This document shows positions 11,763 to 23,695 of a DNA stretch of 64,000 bases, piece by piece. Origin of the DNA: Harmonia axyridis (Eukaryota; Arthropoda; Insecta; Coleoptera; Coccinellidae). The stretch covers positions 32,072,812-32,136,811 of the forward strand of contig NC_059502.1 in NCBI RefSeq assembly GCF_914767665.1, read 5' to 3'. Numbering within the stretch: the first letter of the stretch is position 1; every line of letters begins with the position of its first letter. Made by a program: the position numbers and the translations under genes. The notes beneath the pieces were generated by a model. It was given only the letters and a program-made list of their open reading frames with translations. It did not search any database and was not told the DNA's origin.

Positions 11763-14754
11763 CTTTCTCATGTTCTGCTAAAACTACTCCTATCTCCTCA
11801 GCGCTTTTGAAATTTCACCACTTTTCAGGTTGAATAAGCAATGTCAAACGTTCCTCTTATTTACCGTCTTTTTTACCACATGCAAGAAATCAAAATGAGT
11901 TTTAACGTCTTTATTTTTAAATTTAGAAAAAAACGTATATCCAGCCTCCGACAAATATGTTTGTATAATATTTTAGTGTGAAAATTCATTAAAAAACAAA
12001 TGCTTGTTGGTCGAATTTTTCAAAACGAATAAAAGTGAAAACCTCATATAAATCGATGGTCTTCAGCGTAAAATAATGCGTGCTTATTATTGAAATGATC
12101 GCTGAAATGGGATAGACCCCTCTTGATGTAAGTTATATTACAAAATCTATCGTAGGATGATAGGTAAGATTAAAAAAGAGGTAATTTATATGGGTTGATG
12201 AAGAACCAATAAACTTTCAGAGATTTTAGAGAATATTTTACTAATGAATCATCACATAACTTATAAATCTATATATTATGTACTTGATAAATTTAATACC
12301 AAATAATTGTTTTTTGGAACGACCCAAAAGTTCTTTAGTTTTGCGAACTGTGATTGCAAAATTTTCACCATTCCTGTATTGAATTTTTGAAATGTCAGTT
12401 TCAAAATTTTGTGTGGATCGCGTCCCCAGATCCAGGAAATTTTTCGTCACAATATTCACGAAAAAAATTTCGCAAATAAATATATTCGTTTCGTTGGAAG
12501 TAATGATGAATTTGTTATATTTTGATTACATCAACCGATTTTCGGTGTTTTTTTTGACATAGTAGCCAATAAAATCAGGTGAGTACATACTAGTTCCAAT
12601 AGTTTTGCAGTTGACAAATACTCGACTTTTTCTATTCATCCAATACTGCGTAAATTGTTCCACAAAAACAATTCGATTATAATAATCTTGATCATCAATC
12701 ATTGAAACCATACTTCCTCTTCCTGATAATGAAATCGTAGAAATATCTAGTTACGAAAATTGCGAACGTATTGATGAATAATTCGAAATATCCTTGAGGT
12801 AATTGAAAATTACCGCTAGATGTCGAGGGGATAGATAAATCATAGAATTCCTTTTTCACCGTTCCAAGACTAATGATTTACAGCGTTTCTTACTGCTGAG
12901 AATTTATTATTTCGATTTGCTTTACTCTACTTGCCTGAACCATTGAGTTTGATTTATTGAATATGCTTTTGATCTTATAATCCCATATTATTTCACCTAT
13001 CTTTGAACTTTTTCATTAGTTCTCACAGCAAAGAAAGTTTGTTACAGTTATCTACCAAACTATTATAGTTGTTTCAATTCGCAAGACGAATTATTAATTC
13101 AAGAATGCAAATCAAAAAATTTCAACATGTAGTATCCAAATTTCTCAATCAAAATATATACACTGTATTCTAATGAGAACCTTTTCAGTGAATCAACTGA
13201 TTAGCTGTTTATCAATTTAAAACGTCATTTGAATCGACCTCGGAATTTGATTCATTAACATTCTGGTATGACAATGAATCTAATATTCTCAAAGAGATTC
13301 CTCTTATTTTTGCTAGTTGTGTTCTCTGCACATGAGTACCCAAATATTCAACTGTGATACGAAATAATTCGAATTAATTTCAAAAATTAAATCTAAAAAA
13401 CAGACACTTATAAATTAAGATTAATTTCAATTGTTCTTACTGATAGTGATTTTTATAAAAAGTTTCTGCAACTTTTTTTATAGGATTTCTACATGCCTTG
13501 TTCTCAGAAATCATTCATTAATAACTAATAATTAATAAATTTTGAATATTTCTTAATTGTCATCACAATATGAATAGGTACACCTTCCACATCAGTCTAC
13601 CAATGTAGGAGAAAACTTTCTTTGCAATAAACATCGTACTCCTCATTTTGGAATATATTTTCTCTATTTCAGTATCATAATGAGTTCATTACAGTTCTAA
13701 AAAATAGTGCTGTAATGAACTCATTACATCATTGTTTTCAGTTATATTTTTAAATTTGTATTTAATTCTACGCACGTCAAATTGTCAATATAATATAATT
13801 TGGATTTAGTGAAATGATTTGCGACATTATATTCGCAATTTTTCTTAATTCTGTTGGTGTTAAATTGATTTCGTCAAACATAATTAACGAGTTTCATGCG
13901 TAATTATAAATTATTTCAAAATTCGAAACGTACGATTCAAACTGAAATTCCATAATCTGTCAATTTTCGTAACAGTCACACCAACTGCCAAGATACAATA
14001 CAAATGTCACTAGGATGTATAATCTGAATTTTTCATTGAATTTCGACAATTTTCACAAAACTTGACTGAAGTAGAGAAAATATCGTCTAATACTCATTGC
14101 AGAAGGCAATTCCAACACGAATGCGAAATTCGAAAACGAGTGACGAAGGAGCGAGTTTTGGAACGCATAGGAGCCCATTCTTCAACTTGTTTTGTAATAT
14201 ACTATACTAATTCTAGGCTTCGATTGTTGTGATTCAAGAAGAAGTAACGTAAGAGAAAGACGGCCATGCGTTTGGAAAGAAATATGTATCCTCAAACCGA
14301 ATAACAATATAACGACGATCCCCAAAGAAAAGTTTTCAACAGCTCCCAGTAGCAGCAAGGGAACTGAGTAAAAAATGGCCATCCTCAGTTTTTTATTTAG
14401 GTTTATGTTTCGAACATATTTTCGGATGTGCTTTGTTTAGTTTTTGACAATCAAGGTTCATTTTACTTTTACCGAAAGCTTTGTTCTTTAATTCAACATG
14501 GATATGACGAATACCATAAATATGGGACCAAATAAATGTGGATGTTGAGGATGCGGTTATACTCAATGAAATAGATATGTGCATCTGCGCATCTTAAACA
14601 AAGCCCATTCCAACTATCTAATCGCAAATTTATTGCAATATTTCAATGGCTGAAATGACGAAATTTTGAATAATAATAATCAATTTTTTCATGGTCATAT
14701 TGATATAGTAGTACGCCAATACTTGAACTTTGATGTACTTCTCTCTCTTTTTCA
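11763..14754. other. No gene recognised
   Basis: AT-rich DNA with one perfect hairpin (listed separately). Around 14090-14170 there is a short block rich in GAGCGAG-like words, perhaps a small dispersed repeat. The minus-strand frames at 12241-12711 and 14182-14584 show no family signature. Confidence 0.45.
13678..13726. repeat. Perfect 17-bp hairpin
   Basis: TAATGAGTTCATTACAG and its exact complement are separated by 15 nt. It is isolated, with no T-run suggesting a terminator, so it is likely a tiny foldback remnant. Confidence 0.6.
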
Positions 14755-14899
14755 GTTGGGCTATTAGCCTTTTACTGTTTCATCTTAGTGTTATTCACAT
14801 CTGGTGGAGTAATGAGTTCTAAACTAGCAGGTGGGGATATGCTTAGTAAAAATGTTTGTGTAACTTTTAATTACACAGTCTCTGTGACTATCGATATTC

Positions 14900-16027
14900 A
14901 TGCGCAAGATGGCGTCAAGTGAAGGTGAAGAGAGCGATAGCTTAGCGAAAAAATCGAATATTAGTGAAATTAATTCGAATTTATGCAGTCACTGTAATAG
15001 AAAAGTGGTTGGTGCTATGAAGTGTACCAAATGCAGCGCAGTTTTACATCCTTCCTGCTGGAAGACTTCAAACTCTAAGAATACTTCTTCATGTTACCAT
15101 GTAAGTGTTCAAATTCCCGATGAAATATCAAGTGGATCAATACAATTGAATAAACTTGAAGATGACCCAGTGAAACAATATCTAAGTATTCAGGTGAAAT
15201 TACTCAGTGAATTGCTCGATGAAGTACGAAGCAAAAATTTGGTTCTATTGGAAAATAGCGAATTGCTTTCTGATAAGACAAAAAATCTTGAGAGTGAAAT
15301 TACCAGGTTAAAAAAAGGTAAACAAGGTTCTTCTTGTCACTCTTGTCAGCCAAGTCTATCGCTCAAGGTAACTGAAAACAAATTACCTACAGAAATGGTA
15401 CCCACTCCGTGTGATGATGAAGTACTGTCGGGGAAACGTAAAATTTCACGACAGACGTCGACATCGAGTAGTTCTGAAAACGCGAACATGCGCCGTCAAC
15501 AACTGTTGAATATTCCAACTCCAGAGCAAGCCGATATAAACAAAGATAAAGGTACTAATGACAATAATACACAAGAAAAGAATGCAAATGATAATTCATG
15601 GACCACTGTTGTAAAGAAAAGGAACAATGATAAATTTAATTTGTTGAAGACTACTAAGAGACCACAATCAATCTCGAAAAATATTTCTGAGAAAAAGTCT
15701 AGAACAACAACCTTTTGTACGGGGGATGTTGATCCATCTTCCAAAATTAAAGGAGCAGTTAGAAAAAAGTGGATATACGTAGGCAGGATAAAAGGAGATG
15801 ACGTTCATGCTGAAGACATAAAACAGTATATATCAAAGTTACCAAATCATGATACGATAGAAGTGAAAAAACTTCCAACAAGGGGAACAAATTCCGCTTT
15901 CCGTATCGGGATTCCAGACGATGTCCTTCTCGAAAAATTACAGAACCCAACTTTCTGGCCGGCAGGTGTTACGTTGAGAGAATTCAACTTCTCAAATTTT
16001 TTTCGTACACAACGAATTCAACAATAA
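14900..16027 (+). CDS. LINE ORF1 protein with PHD-like zinc finger and coiled coil
   Basis: This 375-residue frame has no stops. After an acidic/serine start, residues about 29-53 form a C-x2-C-x9-C-x2-C-x4-H-x2-C finger (CSHCNRKV...HPSCW), continued by SSCYH. Residues about 80-140 are heptad-like (VKLLSELLDEV, ENSELL, LESEITRL), consistent with a coiled coil that would trimerise the protein. A serine/asparagine-rich linker follows. The C-terminal 90 residues start KWIYVGRI and contain FWPAGVTLREF, a block seen in ORF1 proteins of several insect LINEs. ORF1 proteins bind the element RNA. The ATG at 14900 is followed by another at 14909, and either could be used. Its intactness next to a broken ORF2 is notable. 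The assignment is strong; the exact clade is not. Confidence 0.85.
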   Translation: MRKMASSEGEESDSLAKKSNISEINSNLCSHCNRKVVGAMKCTKCSAVLHPSCWKTSNSKNTSSCYHVSVQIPDEISSGSIQLNKLEDDPVKQYLSIQVKLLSELLDEVRSKNLVLLENSELLSDKTKNLESEITRLKKGKQGSSCHSCQPSLSLKVTENKLPTEMVPTPCDDEVLSGKRKISRQTSTSSSSENANMRRQQLLNIPTPEQADINKDKGTNDNNTQEKNANDNSWTTVVKKRNNDKFNLLKTTKRPQSISKNISEKKSRTTTFCTGDVDPSSKIKGAVRKKWIYVGRIKGDDVHAEDIKQYISKLPNHDTIEVKKLPTRGTNSAFRIGIPDDVLLEKLQNPTFWPAGVTLREFNFSNFFRTQRIQQ

Positions 16028-18827
16028 AAATTTCTACAAGAAAAGCAAGCATATATGTATATTACATCAAAATATACAATCAATTTGTAATTCTTTTTTG
16101 CGATTACAGCAAGCCCTCCTTGATCATGAAGTAGATATATTGTGTCTGACTGAGCACTGGAGGTCAGAAGAGGAGATAGGAATCTATACTCCAGAAGATT
16201 TTTTTTCTTGCTTCTTCCTACTGCAGAGATAAGGGACATCATGGTGGATGTGCAATCTTTATCAAGCAAGGGATTGAGTGCCTGGAAAGACCGGATATCA
16301 AGTATCTTAGTGTACCAGGTGTAATCGAGTGTTGTACCTGCCAAATTGAAATACAGTATAAGAAGTATCTAATAGTGTGTGTTTACCGCCCCAACTCGCA
16401 GCCTTTGGCTGATGTATTTCTCTTTTTCGAAAAATTCTCTCTTGTACTTGATCAATGTTTTTTACAGGTTGTAGATTTGGTAATTTCAGGTGATTTTAAT
16501 ATTGACATCCTATCTCACTCAAAGGATGCGAAAATGTTTTTATCAATTATTGAAACTTATAACCTGGAATTGAAAATCAAGGAACCAACTAGAATAACCA
16601 CAAACTCAGCTACTTGTTTGGACAATATTATTTCAAGTATAGAAGGTAAGGTAACCATAGTTGAAGAACACCTGTCTGATCATTCAGGACAAAAATTCGT
16701 CTTCCAAGCTGATGTGAAGCGTAATGAATCTAGATTAATTAGAAATGTTAGAATATATAACGAAAGTAATCATCAACTATTCGAAAATCTGCTCGATAAT
16801 GTTGATTGGTCTGTTATTTTTGATATTCCTGAGAATAGAGTTAATGATATGTGGGCGTTTTTTTCTAAGAATATTGACTTATGTTTCAATTCGGCTTTTC
16901 CAATTCAAAATTTGAATGTAGTTAAAAAACGTAAAATTAATTCATCCCCTGAAATCGAAAATTTAAAAAAAATATTAGATTCATTATTTGTTGTCTCTAG
17001 ATGTAGACCTGAATTCTGTAAAATTTATAATGATGTTAAACGACGTTATGATTCTGCCCTAATTTTGGGTAAACAAGCTTTTTATAGAACGATCATAGAT
17101 AAGGCGGAAAATAAATCGGCAGTTACTTGGAGAATAATTGGTCAATTATCAGGAAATAACATGAATCCCAGAAGAAAACTGCCTACAAAATTCTGGGACG
17201 AGTCTGACCAATATGAAATATTGCAACAGGAAACCTTGCAAGATCTGGTATTACTAGGCAGGAAAATTTGAAAATTTCCACTAAATCTTTCTACTTGTTT
17301 GAGGTTTCGGAAGCGGAGATTGTCTCGGTTGCTGGTAGATTGAAAAATAAGAATTTATGCGGACACGACGACATTCCCATCAAAGTTATTAAAAAGCATA
17401 TAACAAAAATAGTCCATCCAATCTGTTATATTATTAATAGTGCTTTTAAAACTGGAATTTTTCCGGACATGTTGAAACTTGCCATAGTGAAGCCATGTTT
17501 TAAAAAGGGAGATATTGACGATTTTTCAAGCTATAGACCAATTAGTTTAATAACAGCTTTCGCTAAGATATTCGAAAAAATCTCAGCGAATCGTCTAATA
17601 AAGTTTTTCACCAAGTTTAAGATACTTTCGTGCAGACAACATGGTTTCATTCTCGGTCGTAGCACTGAAACAGCAGTATTTGAGTTATTACAGATGATCA
17701 TTGATTCAATCGAAAATGATAAGATACCCGCTGGGCTTTTTGTAGATCTTTCTAAAGCTTTCGATAGAGTAGACCATAAAACTTTATTATTGAAACTGAA
17801 TAAATGTGGAATTAGGGGAACAACACTGGATTTATTGAAAAGCTATTTATCTGATAGAAAGCAAAGAGTGATGTTGGATGGGGTAAATTCAAGGTTTCTA
17901 TCCTCAGAATGCGAAATCACTTCAGGAGTACCTCAAGGAACTATACTAGGGCCAATTTTGTTTCTAGTTCATATTAATGACTTGCCGGATATTTTTCAGG
18001 AATTGGGGGAACATGTCGAGAATGACGGATTAGCTGGGGGTGTAATAGAATCCTACATATACGCAGATGATACTAACGTCATAGTAAGTGGAGATGACGT
18101 AGTGAGTGTATCTAACAAAATAACGAAGACCATGAGTGGGATAGAGAACTGGTGCTGTGACAATAATCTTGTGCTCAATACATCGAAAACTAATATCGTG
18201 TTTTTCAACAACATACGATCGAACATAGTTTGTCCGAATAATATATTTCACCACGATCAGACTATACAAGTAAGCCCACAAACAAGAGTACTGGGCATTA
18301 TGATTGATAAAAACCTCAATTGGGGTCCACACTGTGATGCCCTTATAAAAAGACTAAATATCGCGATTTACTCTCTTAAAGTCCTGAAATATCAAATTGA
18401 CACTACGACATTAAAAACTTTATATTATTCGAATTTCCAATCACTGATGTCCTACGGAATTATATTCTGGGGTGGTAGCTCACAAGCAGAAGGTATATTT
18501 ATTGTTCAGAAGTAAGCATTAAGAACTATCTTTGGAATGAAATTCAGGTCTACATGCAGGGGCATATTTAGGAGCAATAACATAATGACACTCCCAGGAC
18601 TTTATATATTCAGAGTTTTGTTATTTTTCGTCAAAAATAATAATTACTGGGATGCATACAGGAATTGTAATAATACTAGAAGAATGTTCTCACATTTTTT
18701 TCCTGCGCATAAATACTCACTTACTGAACGCAGTGCAATGTATATGGGAATTAAATTATTTAGTTATCTTCCTAGAGAAATTAAGATCATTAAGCCTTTC
18801 GAAAAGCCCTATCTCAATTTATATTGA
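16020..18827 (+). pseudogene. LINE ORF2: endonuclease and reverse transcriptase (disrupted)
   Basis: The endonuclease starts at NIQSIC (16071), continues DILCLTEHW, and after a frameshift in the T-run near 16200 reads GHHGGCAIF, VYRPN, GDFNIDIL and LSDHSG. These are the ordered motifs of LINE apurinic endonucleases. A second frameshift near 17230 leads into the reverse transcriptase. Its blocks are LKLAIVKPCFKKGD, YRPISL, GLFVDLSKAFDRVDH, GVPQGTILGP and YADDTNVIV, the last holding the catalytic aspartates near 18060. An in-frame TAA at 18513 interrupts an otherwise open C-terminus that ends at 18827. The enzyme would nick chromosomal DNA and reverse transcribe the element RNA. This copy is inactive. 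The start overlaps the end of ORF1 in another frame with no evident ATG. Confidence 0.88.
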
Positions 18828-19004
18828 AATGTGAACCTTATTCTATGTATGAATTCAAGGTATTCTGTGATACATACATGATACATACATAATGATTTTA
18901 GGCAATAATGTGCCAATATGACTTGTTTCCATTCTATTGTCTGTATGCTAATAATTCTGGAAATAAACAATACTATTATTATTATTATTATTTGGCTTTA
19001 TACA

Positions 19005-19935
19005 CACTTCCTCCATTTTCGGTTTTAGCTCCTTTGAATGATCGTCTAGGATTATCTTATTGTCGTTATATTCCTACGTTGTTGACCAATCATGGTGCAT
19101 TTATGACTCTTCTCAAGATCGTATTCAGTACTTCTTGAAGTCTCTAAGAAATAGGATTTTGCGGCGTATTTCCAAGCCAAGCATGCGTGAGTCATGACCG
19201 GACAAATGGTGGACTTGTAGAGAAGAAGCTTGTTAGAAAGAGATATTTAGCTGCATTTACAAAAGGTGCTTTCCAGCCAACGTCAGGAGCTCCTCGGTAC
19301 AGCTCCGAAGCGTACCGAAGCGCACTTGTTGTGTTCCAGTAAACAGGACGTCAAGCCCTCGCGTTACCTTCCCCTTTCCCCTGAAGCATCCCCCGCATTT
19401 GCGGGGCTTCGAGCCCTGACAAGTGTGAGAGAGAAAGAAGACCGTTACTTCGCATAAAGTACAAGACAGCTGTAGAACGCTGGTTTGTTTACGTTGAATT
19501 TGACAGTTTCGTTTTGGCGCGTTCCACTCATAGCAAGGACTCAAAGCTCTAGTGCGCCGAGCCCCGGGGTGACACGCACCTGATTGGAAAGCAGCTGAAG
19601 TAGCGGTAGCTGTTGTTGTCTGATCCTTCGTACAGATAATGAGACGTGTTGATTTCAAGTGAGCTTCTTGCCAAGTATCCTGTATCACTCCCAGATACTT
19701 GGTCTCATTTTTCCATTCGATCCTCCAACCGAACATTACGACATGTTTTTGCGAATCTTTTTTCTTTCAGCTGAAAAAAACAGCTTCGCTCTTCTCAGGG
19801 TTTACTTCAATTCTCCATCGAGCGAACAATGATTGAAATTCTCGAGATGATGACACCACGAACTAGCAAGAATGAAGGTATCGTCAGCATAAAGTGCCAT
19901 AGATATTTCTCCATGTCTCTGAGTTTACGGAATGT
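19005..19935 (-). pseudogene. Jockey-clade LINE reverse transcriptase remnant
   Basis: On the minus strand, ALYADDTFILA lies near 19895 and marks the catalytic YADD block. Further along come WRIEWKNETKYLGV and AHLKSTRL near 19735-19640, corresponding to the thumb region of Jockey elements (IEWKNETKYLGV..D..L.W..HL). Past 19200, fragments such as MTHACLAWKYAAKSYF and ILRRVINAP match the typical C-terminus. Numerous frameshifts and stops make it a fossil. It abuts the (ATT)n tail of the plus-strand LINE, suggesting that LINE landed in or beside older Jockey sequence. Confidence 0.8.
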
Positions 19936-21229
19936 CGGATACATATAAAATAAAATATTGACTAAGGAATTTTTGATGTTTTCTTATAGGATAGGTTAGT
20001 ATCTATCAAAAATTGTAATATTTGATTGGTTTGAAGCTTTGGTAAGACTGCTCATCGGGGAACATCCCTCTCGACCACCCCAACGTCCAAGATTGAGGAC
20101 TTGTCATTTTCAAACAAAGGATACAACCAAATCAGTTACCGATCACCAGGTTTATTTTTTTCTATCACACTCGAGAATCGAGGTTCTGGAAATCCTAAAT
20201 ATAAGAATGATTGAGCCACGTGTCTGGTCCTCTTCTTTGCGATCTCGTCGATATTTAGATATATTCCCAAAAATATTCTCACCGTCCCCAGCTAAACCCA
20301 AACGAACAGTTTTCCGCATTGTATTCTCCAGACACTCTTCAAGCTCTTATATTATTATGCATGTGGTGAAGATGATAATAAAATAGTTTCCGTCGAAATT
20401 TCAACGTATTTTAATAGAATCATATTTGATGATCATAATGAAATGAACCAAAATAATTGGAGAATAATATCTCTGAATTATTCTGATTTCTGATTATCAA
20501 GTGCGTTTTTCAATTTGCAAAAAAATAGATGAATAAGATCAAATTTCAAACATGTTCATCAAAAAATCTCAATACTCATTAAATCTTCAACCATGATGCA
20601 TTAATATCGAAAATTGAAACTCCTAATATACTCAACACAATATCCTTTGTATGATGATAACGGCCTGATCGACCAGATATAACGTATGTATACGAGAACG
20701 TATATCGAATAGAGCTTCTGTTACTCTCCTCATCTTGTGAAGAGAAAGGCCGCACACCACAGACTTTCAATAGGCAGATAGTTTGATCGGTCTCCTAAAT
20801 GCTTTGGAGAATTGGCAGTTTTTGAACCTGGAACTTGAATTGGTGGTCTGTTCGCCACCAGCTTTTTTTATGCAATTGTCTAGAGATATTCGACGCTTTG
20901 AGGAGGCCCGCATGAGTAATCAGTGCGCGTTGCATTTTAAACTGTCAAAATATAAACGAAGTGACTTTCGATCTGATCTATAAGCAACTTTTCTGATAAT
21001 AAATACGTACAGTTACAAGTAACTTACAAAAAACTCATGAAAAACCAGCAATGTTGATCAACAAATCATTCATAAACGGTGTCTGATCAGCATTCACATA
21101 TGGGCTGCCCAACCAAAATATTTCACGCAGAAACGATGAAACAAAAAATTTGATACTAAATGGTATACCTACTAAATGATAACTACCTTGATTGAACGGT
21201 CGTTTCAAGTCCGAAAATGCTGTGCTGTG
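19936..21229. other. No gene recognised
   Basis: There is moderately GC-rich sequence around 20040-20300 and 20740-20980, with short open frames that match nothing I know. No element boundaries were seen. Confidence 0.4.
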
Positions 21230-21325
21230 CACAGTTAATATTCTAAACTTAACTCTACAGTATTATAGAGTTTATTTATGCAATATTCTGAATAAACTCT
21301 CTTATTATTATTATTATTTAATACA
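21230..21325 (+). repeat. 3' tail of a LINE with ATT repeats
   Basis: The segment ends AATAAACTCTCTTATTATTATT, close to the tail sequence found in reverse orientation at 34376-34412. It is probably a short 3' fragment of a LINE family that ends in (ATT)n. No coding part was recognised immediately upstream. Confidence 0.5.
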
Positions 21326-21699
21326 TATTTTTTTGAGATACAGCAATACAAAAAATTATTAACTTCGAACAATGAACCATCTGTAGATAAAATCTCAGTA
21401 TAAGCAGAGTGAATGTAATTTCAACAAGAGCACAAATGAAAACCTCAGCAAAAACTCTGTCTCCCTGTATGGGTGTTGTGATTGGTTTGTGTATTTTTTT
21501 TTCCATCCTTTCTTTTCACCAAAATTTGACGACGTACATATTATAATTAACTCTGTAATCAAAGAGAAAAGAACCAGAAAGGAGTACTAAATGTTATTGT
21601 TTCCATTATAACGATTTAAAGTTACCCATTCTAAAAAAGAATCTGAGACTGAAATTTATAAATTGGAGGAGTATTCACCAACTAGTCAACGGTTGCTTT

Positions 21700-22620
21700 T
21701 ACGTTTACATAGAAGGGCTTTCAATAGAATGCCATTTGAAAAGCATACTGTTGCAACTACCATGACCAGTCCTAAGTCGATTTGAAGTCCACAAAATTTT
21801 CCTAGAAGAATTGAAACCTGGAACTTTCTCTGAAGGATCAACGATTAGACTTCCATTCCGAATGCATTTGACAACCTTCATTAGATTAAAGTACTACGTA
21901 ATCCATAAAGGTTTACGTGGTTATAATCTGGCAGTTTTAGTATCTGGGAGGTTCGAAATAAGTTCTGGTAAAATTTGAATTTATTTCAAGATTTTTTGAC
22001 TGTTACCTGTCTACGAATATGAGGCTGTGATAGCACTAGGGTAACCCATGTAAAGGTGTAGATCTAATAGTTCCACTGATAATTCTCATAGCAACGTGAA
22101 GCTGTGCATCAATTTCATGAACATGAGCACTGTTGAACCAAACAGAACAACAGTATTCAGCAGCAAAAAAAAACAAGGCCCAAAACTACCGTACTAAGAT
22201 TACTGACACCAGTACCAACTAATTTTTGGAGAATATTATTTCTCAACTTCGATTTCATACGCAAATTCCCCAAGTGAACCTTGAAATGCAAAGAAGAATC
22301 AATTTTAACTCCAAAATATTCGGTAGTATAGTATAATTATGATTTAAGACGGAATTATTGAAAGCTACTTTCAATTTTCTATATTTTTATTGATTATTCT
22401 AATGAAAACAGAAAACAACTGTTTCATTCGGATTAAAGGTTATGAACGCCACTCAAGGAGATAATTTAACATAATTTTCAAATCTTCATTTAAAGTATTT
22501 TCAACCATTCCGAAATCAGAATGACGAAAGACAAGAGCAATATCATGGGGATAGATTGATTTCTTTGATGAGGTAACAGGGATGTCATACAACTATAAAT
22601 ATCAATTAAATGAACTGAGA
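21700..22620 (-). pseudogene. Jockey-like reverse transcriptase C-terminal remnant
   Basis: Read on the minus strand from about 22600, it begins YPHDIALVFRHSDFG, a mutated YADDIAL block whose DD is lost. ENTLNEDLKIM and LEWR follow. Further on are AAEYCCSVWFNSAH, MRIISGTIRSTPLHGLP and, near 21740, LRTGHGSCNSMLFKWHS. These correspond to the ordered C-terminal motifs of a widespread insect Jockey-like element (AEYC.PVW, RIISG.IR.TP..WLP, LRTGHG...L..W). Stops and frameshifts are frequent. It is a 5'-truncated dead copy. Confidence 0.78.
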
Positions 22621-23530
22621 AGACAAGAAAAATAAAGGAATAAAATGTGTGTTGCAGTAACACTCTCTTATTTATTCTAATTTTTCAAAAATTTCCCATT
22701 TTTTGACATCGCTGATTTGCGAACAGCACTCATTTATTTCAAGATCCTGAAATCCCAAAGTATTGAACCGAGTATTAAACAATGCATCGTCAATGATTTT
22801 CATAAGAAACCAGTTTCGAGGTATAGAAAATTTTTTAGTATGATTTTGGATTTTATTTCGAAATTATATGGTTTAGGTTTGTGAGGAATTAATTACCAAA
22901 AAGCTCAGTAATGCAAAAATTCTTTTATAGCTAATATAATTCCTTTATATTCATCGATCAAGTCTAGATTTAGTTATCTGAATACCTATTTTTATTATAG
23001 AGATAAGGAATTCTTCTACATTCTAAGGTAGAATTAATTAATGAGACATTTTCGAATCGAAAGACATTTTGTCAACTAGAGCAGTTCGCTATCTTTACTT
23101 TATTTTGCTTAATTGATGTGATTTCCTTTGGCATCTGCCTTAATGGAAGTATTGAATATTTCCTCATGAAAAATGATCTAACATCATAAAAAATCGGCAC
23201 CAAATTCAGTGTTCCATCTATCCCTCCAATACTTTTAAATCTTTATTATGAATGACGTGGAAACCAAAAAAAAAAAAACTATCTTGTGGTATTTTCTAAT
23301 ATTTTCGTAGCTCATATAATATTCAAAACTGAGACTGCATGCTGTAATTTTTAGGAATTGGTTCTCCATAAATGAAGATGTATATATTTATTTGTAGCAA
23401 TAATATAAATACTGTAAAATACGACATTTCATCATATGGAATGCTATGGAAATTGCAACTTTTTTGTGTTAAATCAATGTTCACGGTACAGACACGCAAA
23501 AAAGACAAGGGGTTCGAAACTTTGTTCAAT
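22621..23530. other. No gene recognised
   Basis: AT-rich sequence with an A-run at about 23266-23278. No motifs or repeats that I can assign. Confidence 0.45.
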
Positions 23531-23585
23531 TGATTTATTATAAATAAAATAAAACGAAGTAATTTCCACTATGTTATTTAATTGT

Positions 23586-23626
23586 TAGCAACAATTGTTT
23601 CGCCACACTGTGGCTTCATCAGGCTA
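23586..23626 (-). ncRNA. Hammerhead-ribozyme-like motif, mirror copy
   Basis: This is the exact reverse complement of the motif at 23655-23695, lying in the opposite arm of the perfect palindrome. A transcript of either strand would contain one motif in sense. It would also be able to fold into a long hairpin that competes with the ribozyme fold. Confidence 0.6.
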
Positions 23627-23654
23627 CATTTCTGAACTGATCAGTTCAGAAATG

Positions 23655-23695
23655 TAGCCTGATGAAGCCACAGTGTGGCGAAACAATTGTTGCTA
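23655..23695 (+). ncRNA. Hammerhead-ribozyme-like motif
   Basis: The core CTGATGA is at 23659-23665. A 5-bp stem II (GCCAC/GTGGC) with a 3-nt loop ends at 23679, followed by GAAA at 23680-23683. A minimal stem III (AC/GT around AATT) and a U then precede a perfect 4-bp stem I (TAGC at 23655-23658 with GCTA at 23692-23695). Cleavage would fall between 23691 and 23692. One extra A (23666) lies between the core and stem II, which is not canonical and could weaken activity. Type I hammerheads with very short stem III are known in Penelope-like retroelements, where they process the RNA. The fold is read by eye. Confidence 0.6.

Larger units (their letters stand above)
14755..18991 (+). mobile_element. 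Non-LTR retrotransposon (Jockey/CR1/L2 group), nearly full length
   Basis: This two-ORF LINE has ORF1 with a PHD-like finger (14900-16027), ORF2 with an apurinic-type endonuclease and reverse transcriptase (about 16020-18827), a short 3' UTR, and an (ATT)n tail at about 18974-18992. ORF1 is uninterrupted, whereas ORF2 carries two frameshifts and one stop. The 5' boundary is a guess: the sequence upstream of the ORF1 start looks like a short 5' UTR from about 14755. The element ends directly against a reverse-oriented Jockey remnant. LINEs of the CR1/L2 group commonly end in microsatellites and lack clear target duplications, and none was seen here. Confidence 0.85.

Noticed and set aside
18974..18992. 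ATT microsatellite as an independent repeat
   Set aside because: It is the 3' tail of the LINE ending here; similar tails occur at 21309, 34384 (reverse), 43615 and 47318.
19257..19736. 159-codon minus-strand frame as a host gene
   Set aside because: It contains IEWKNETKYLGV, a Jockey reverse transcriptase block, so it is part of the LINE remnant read with frameshifts.
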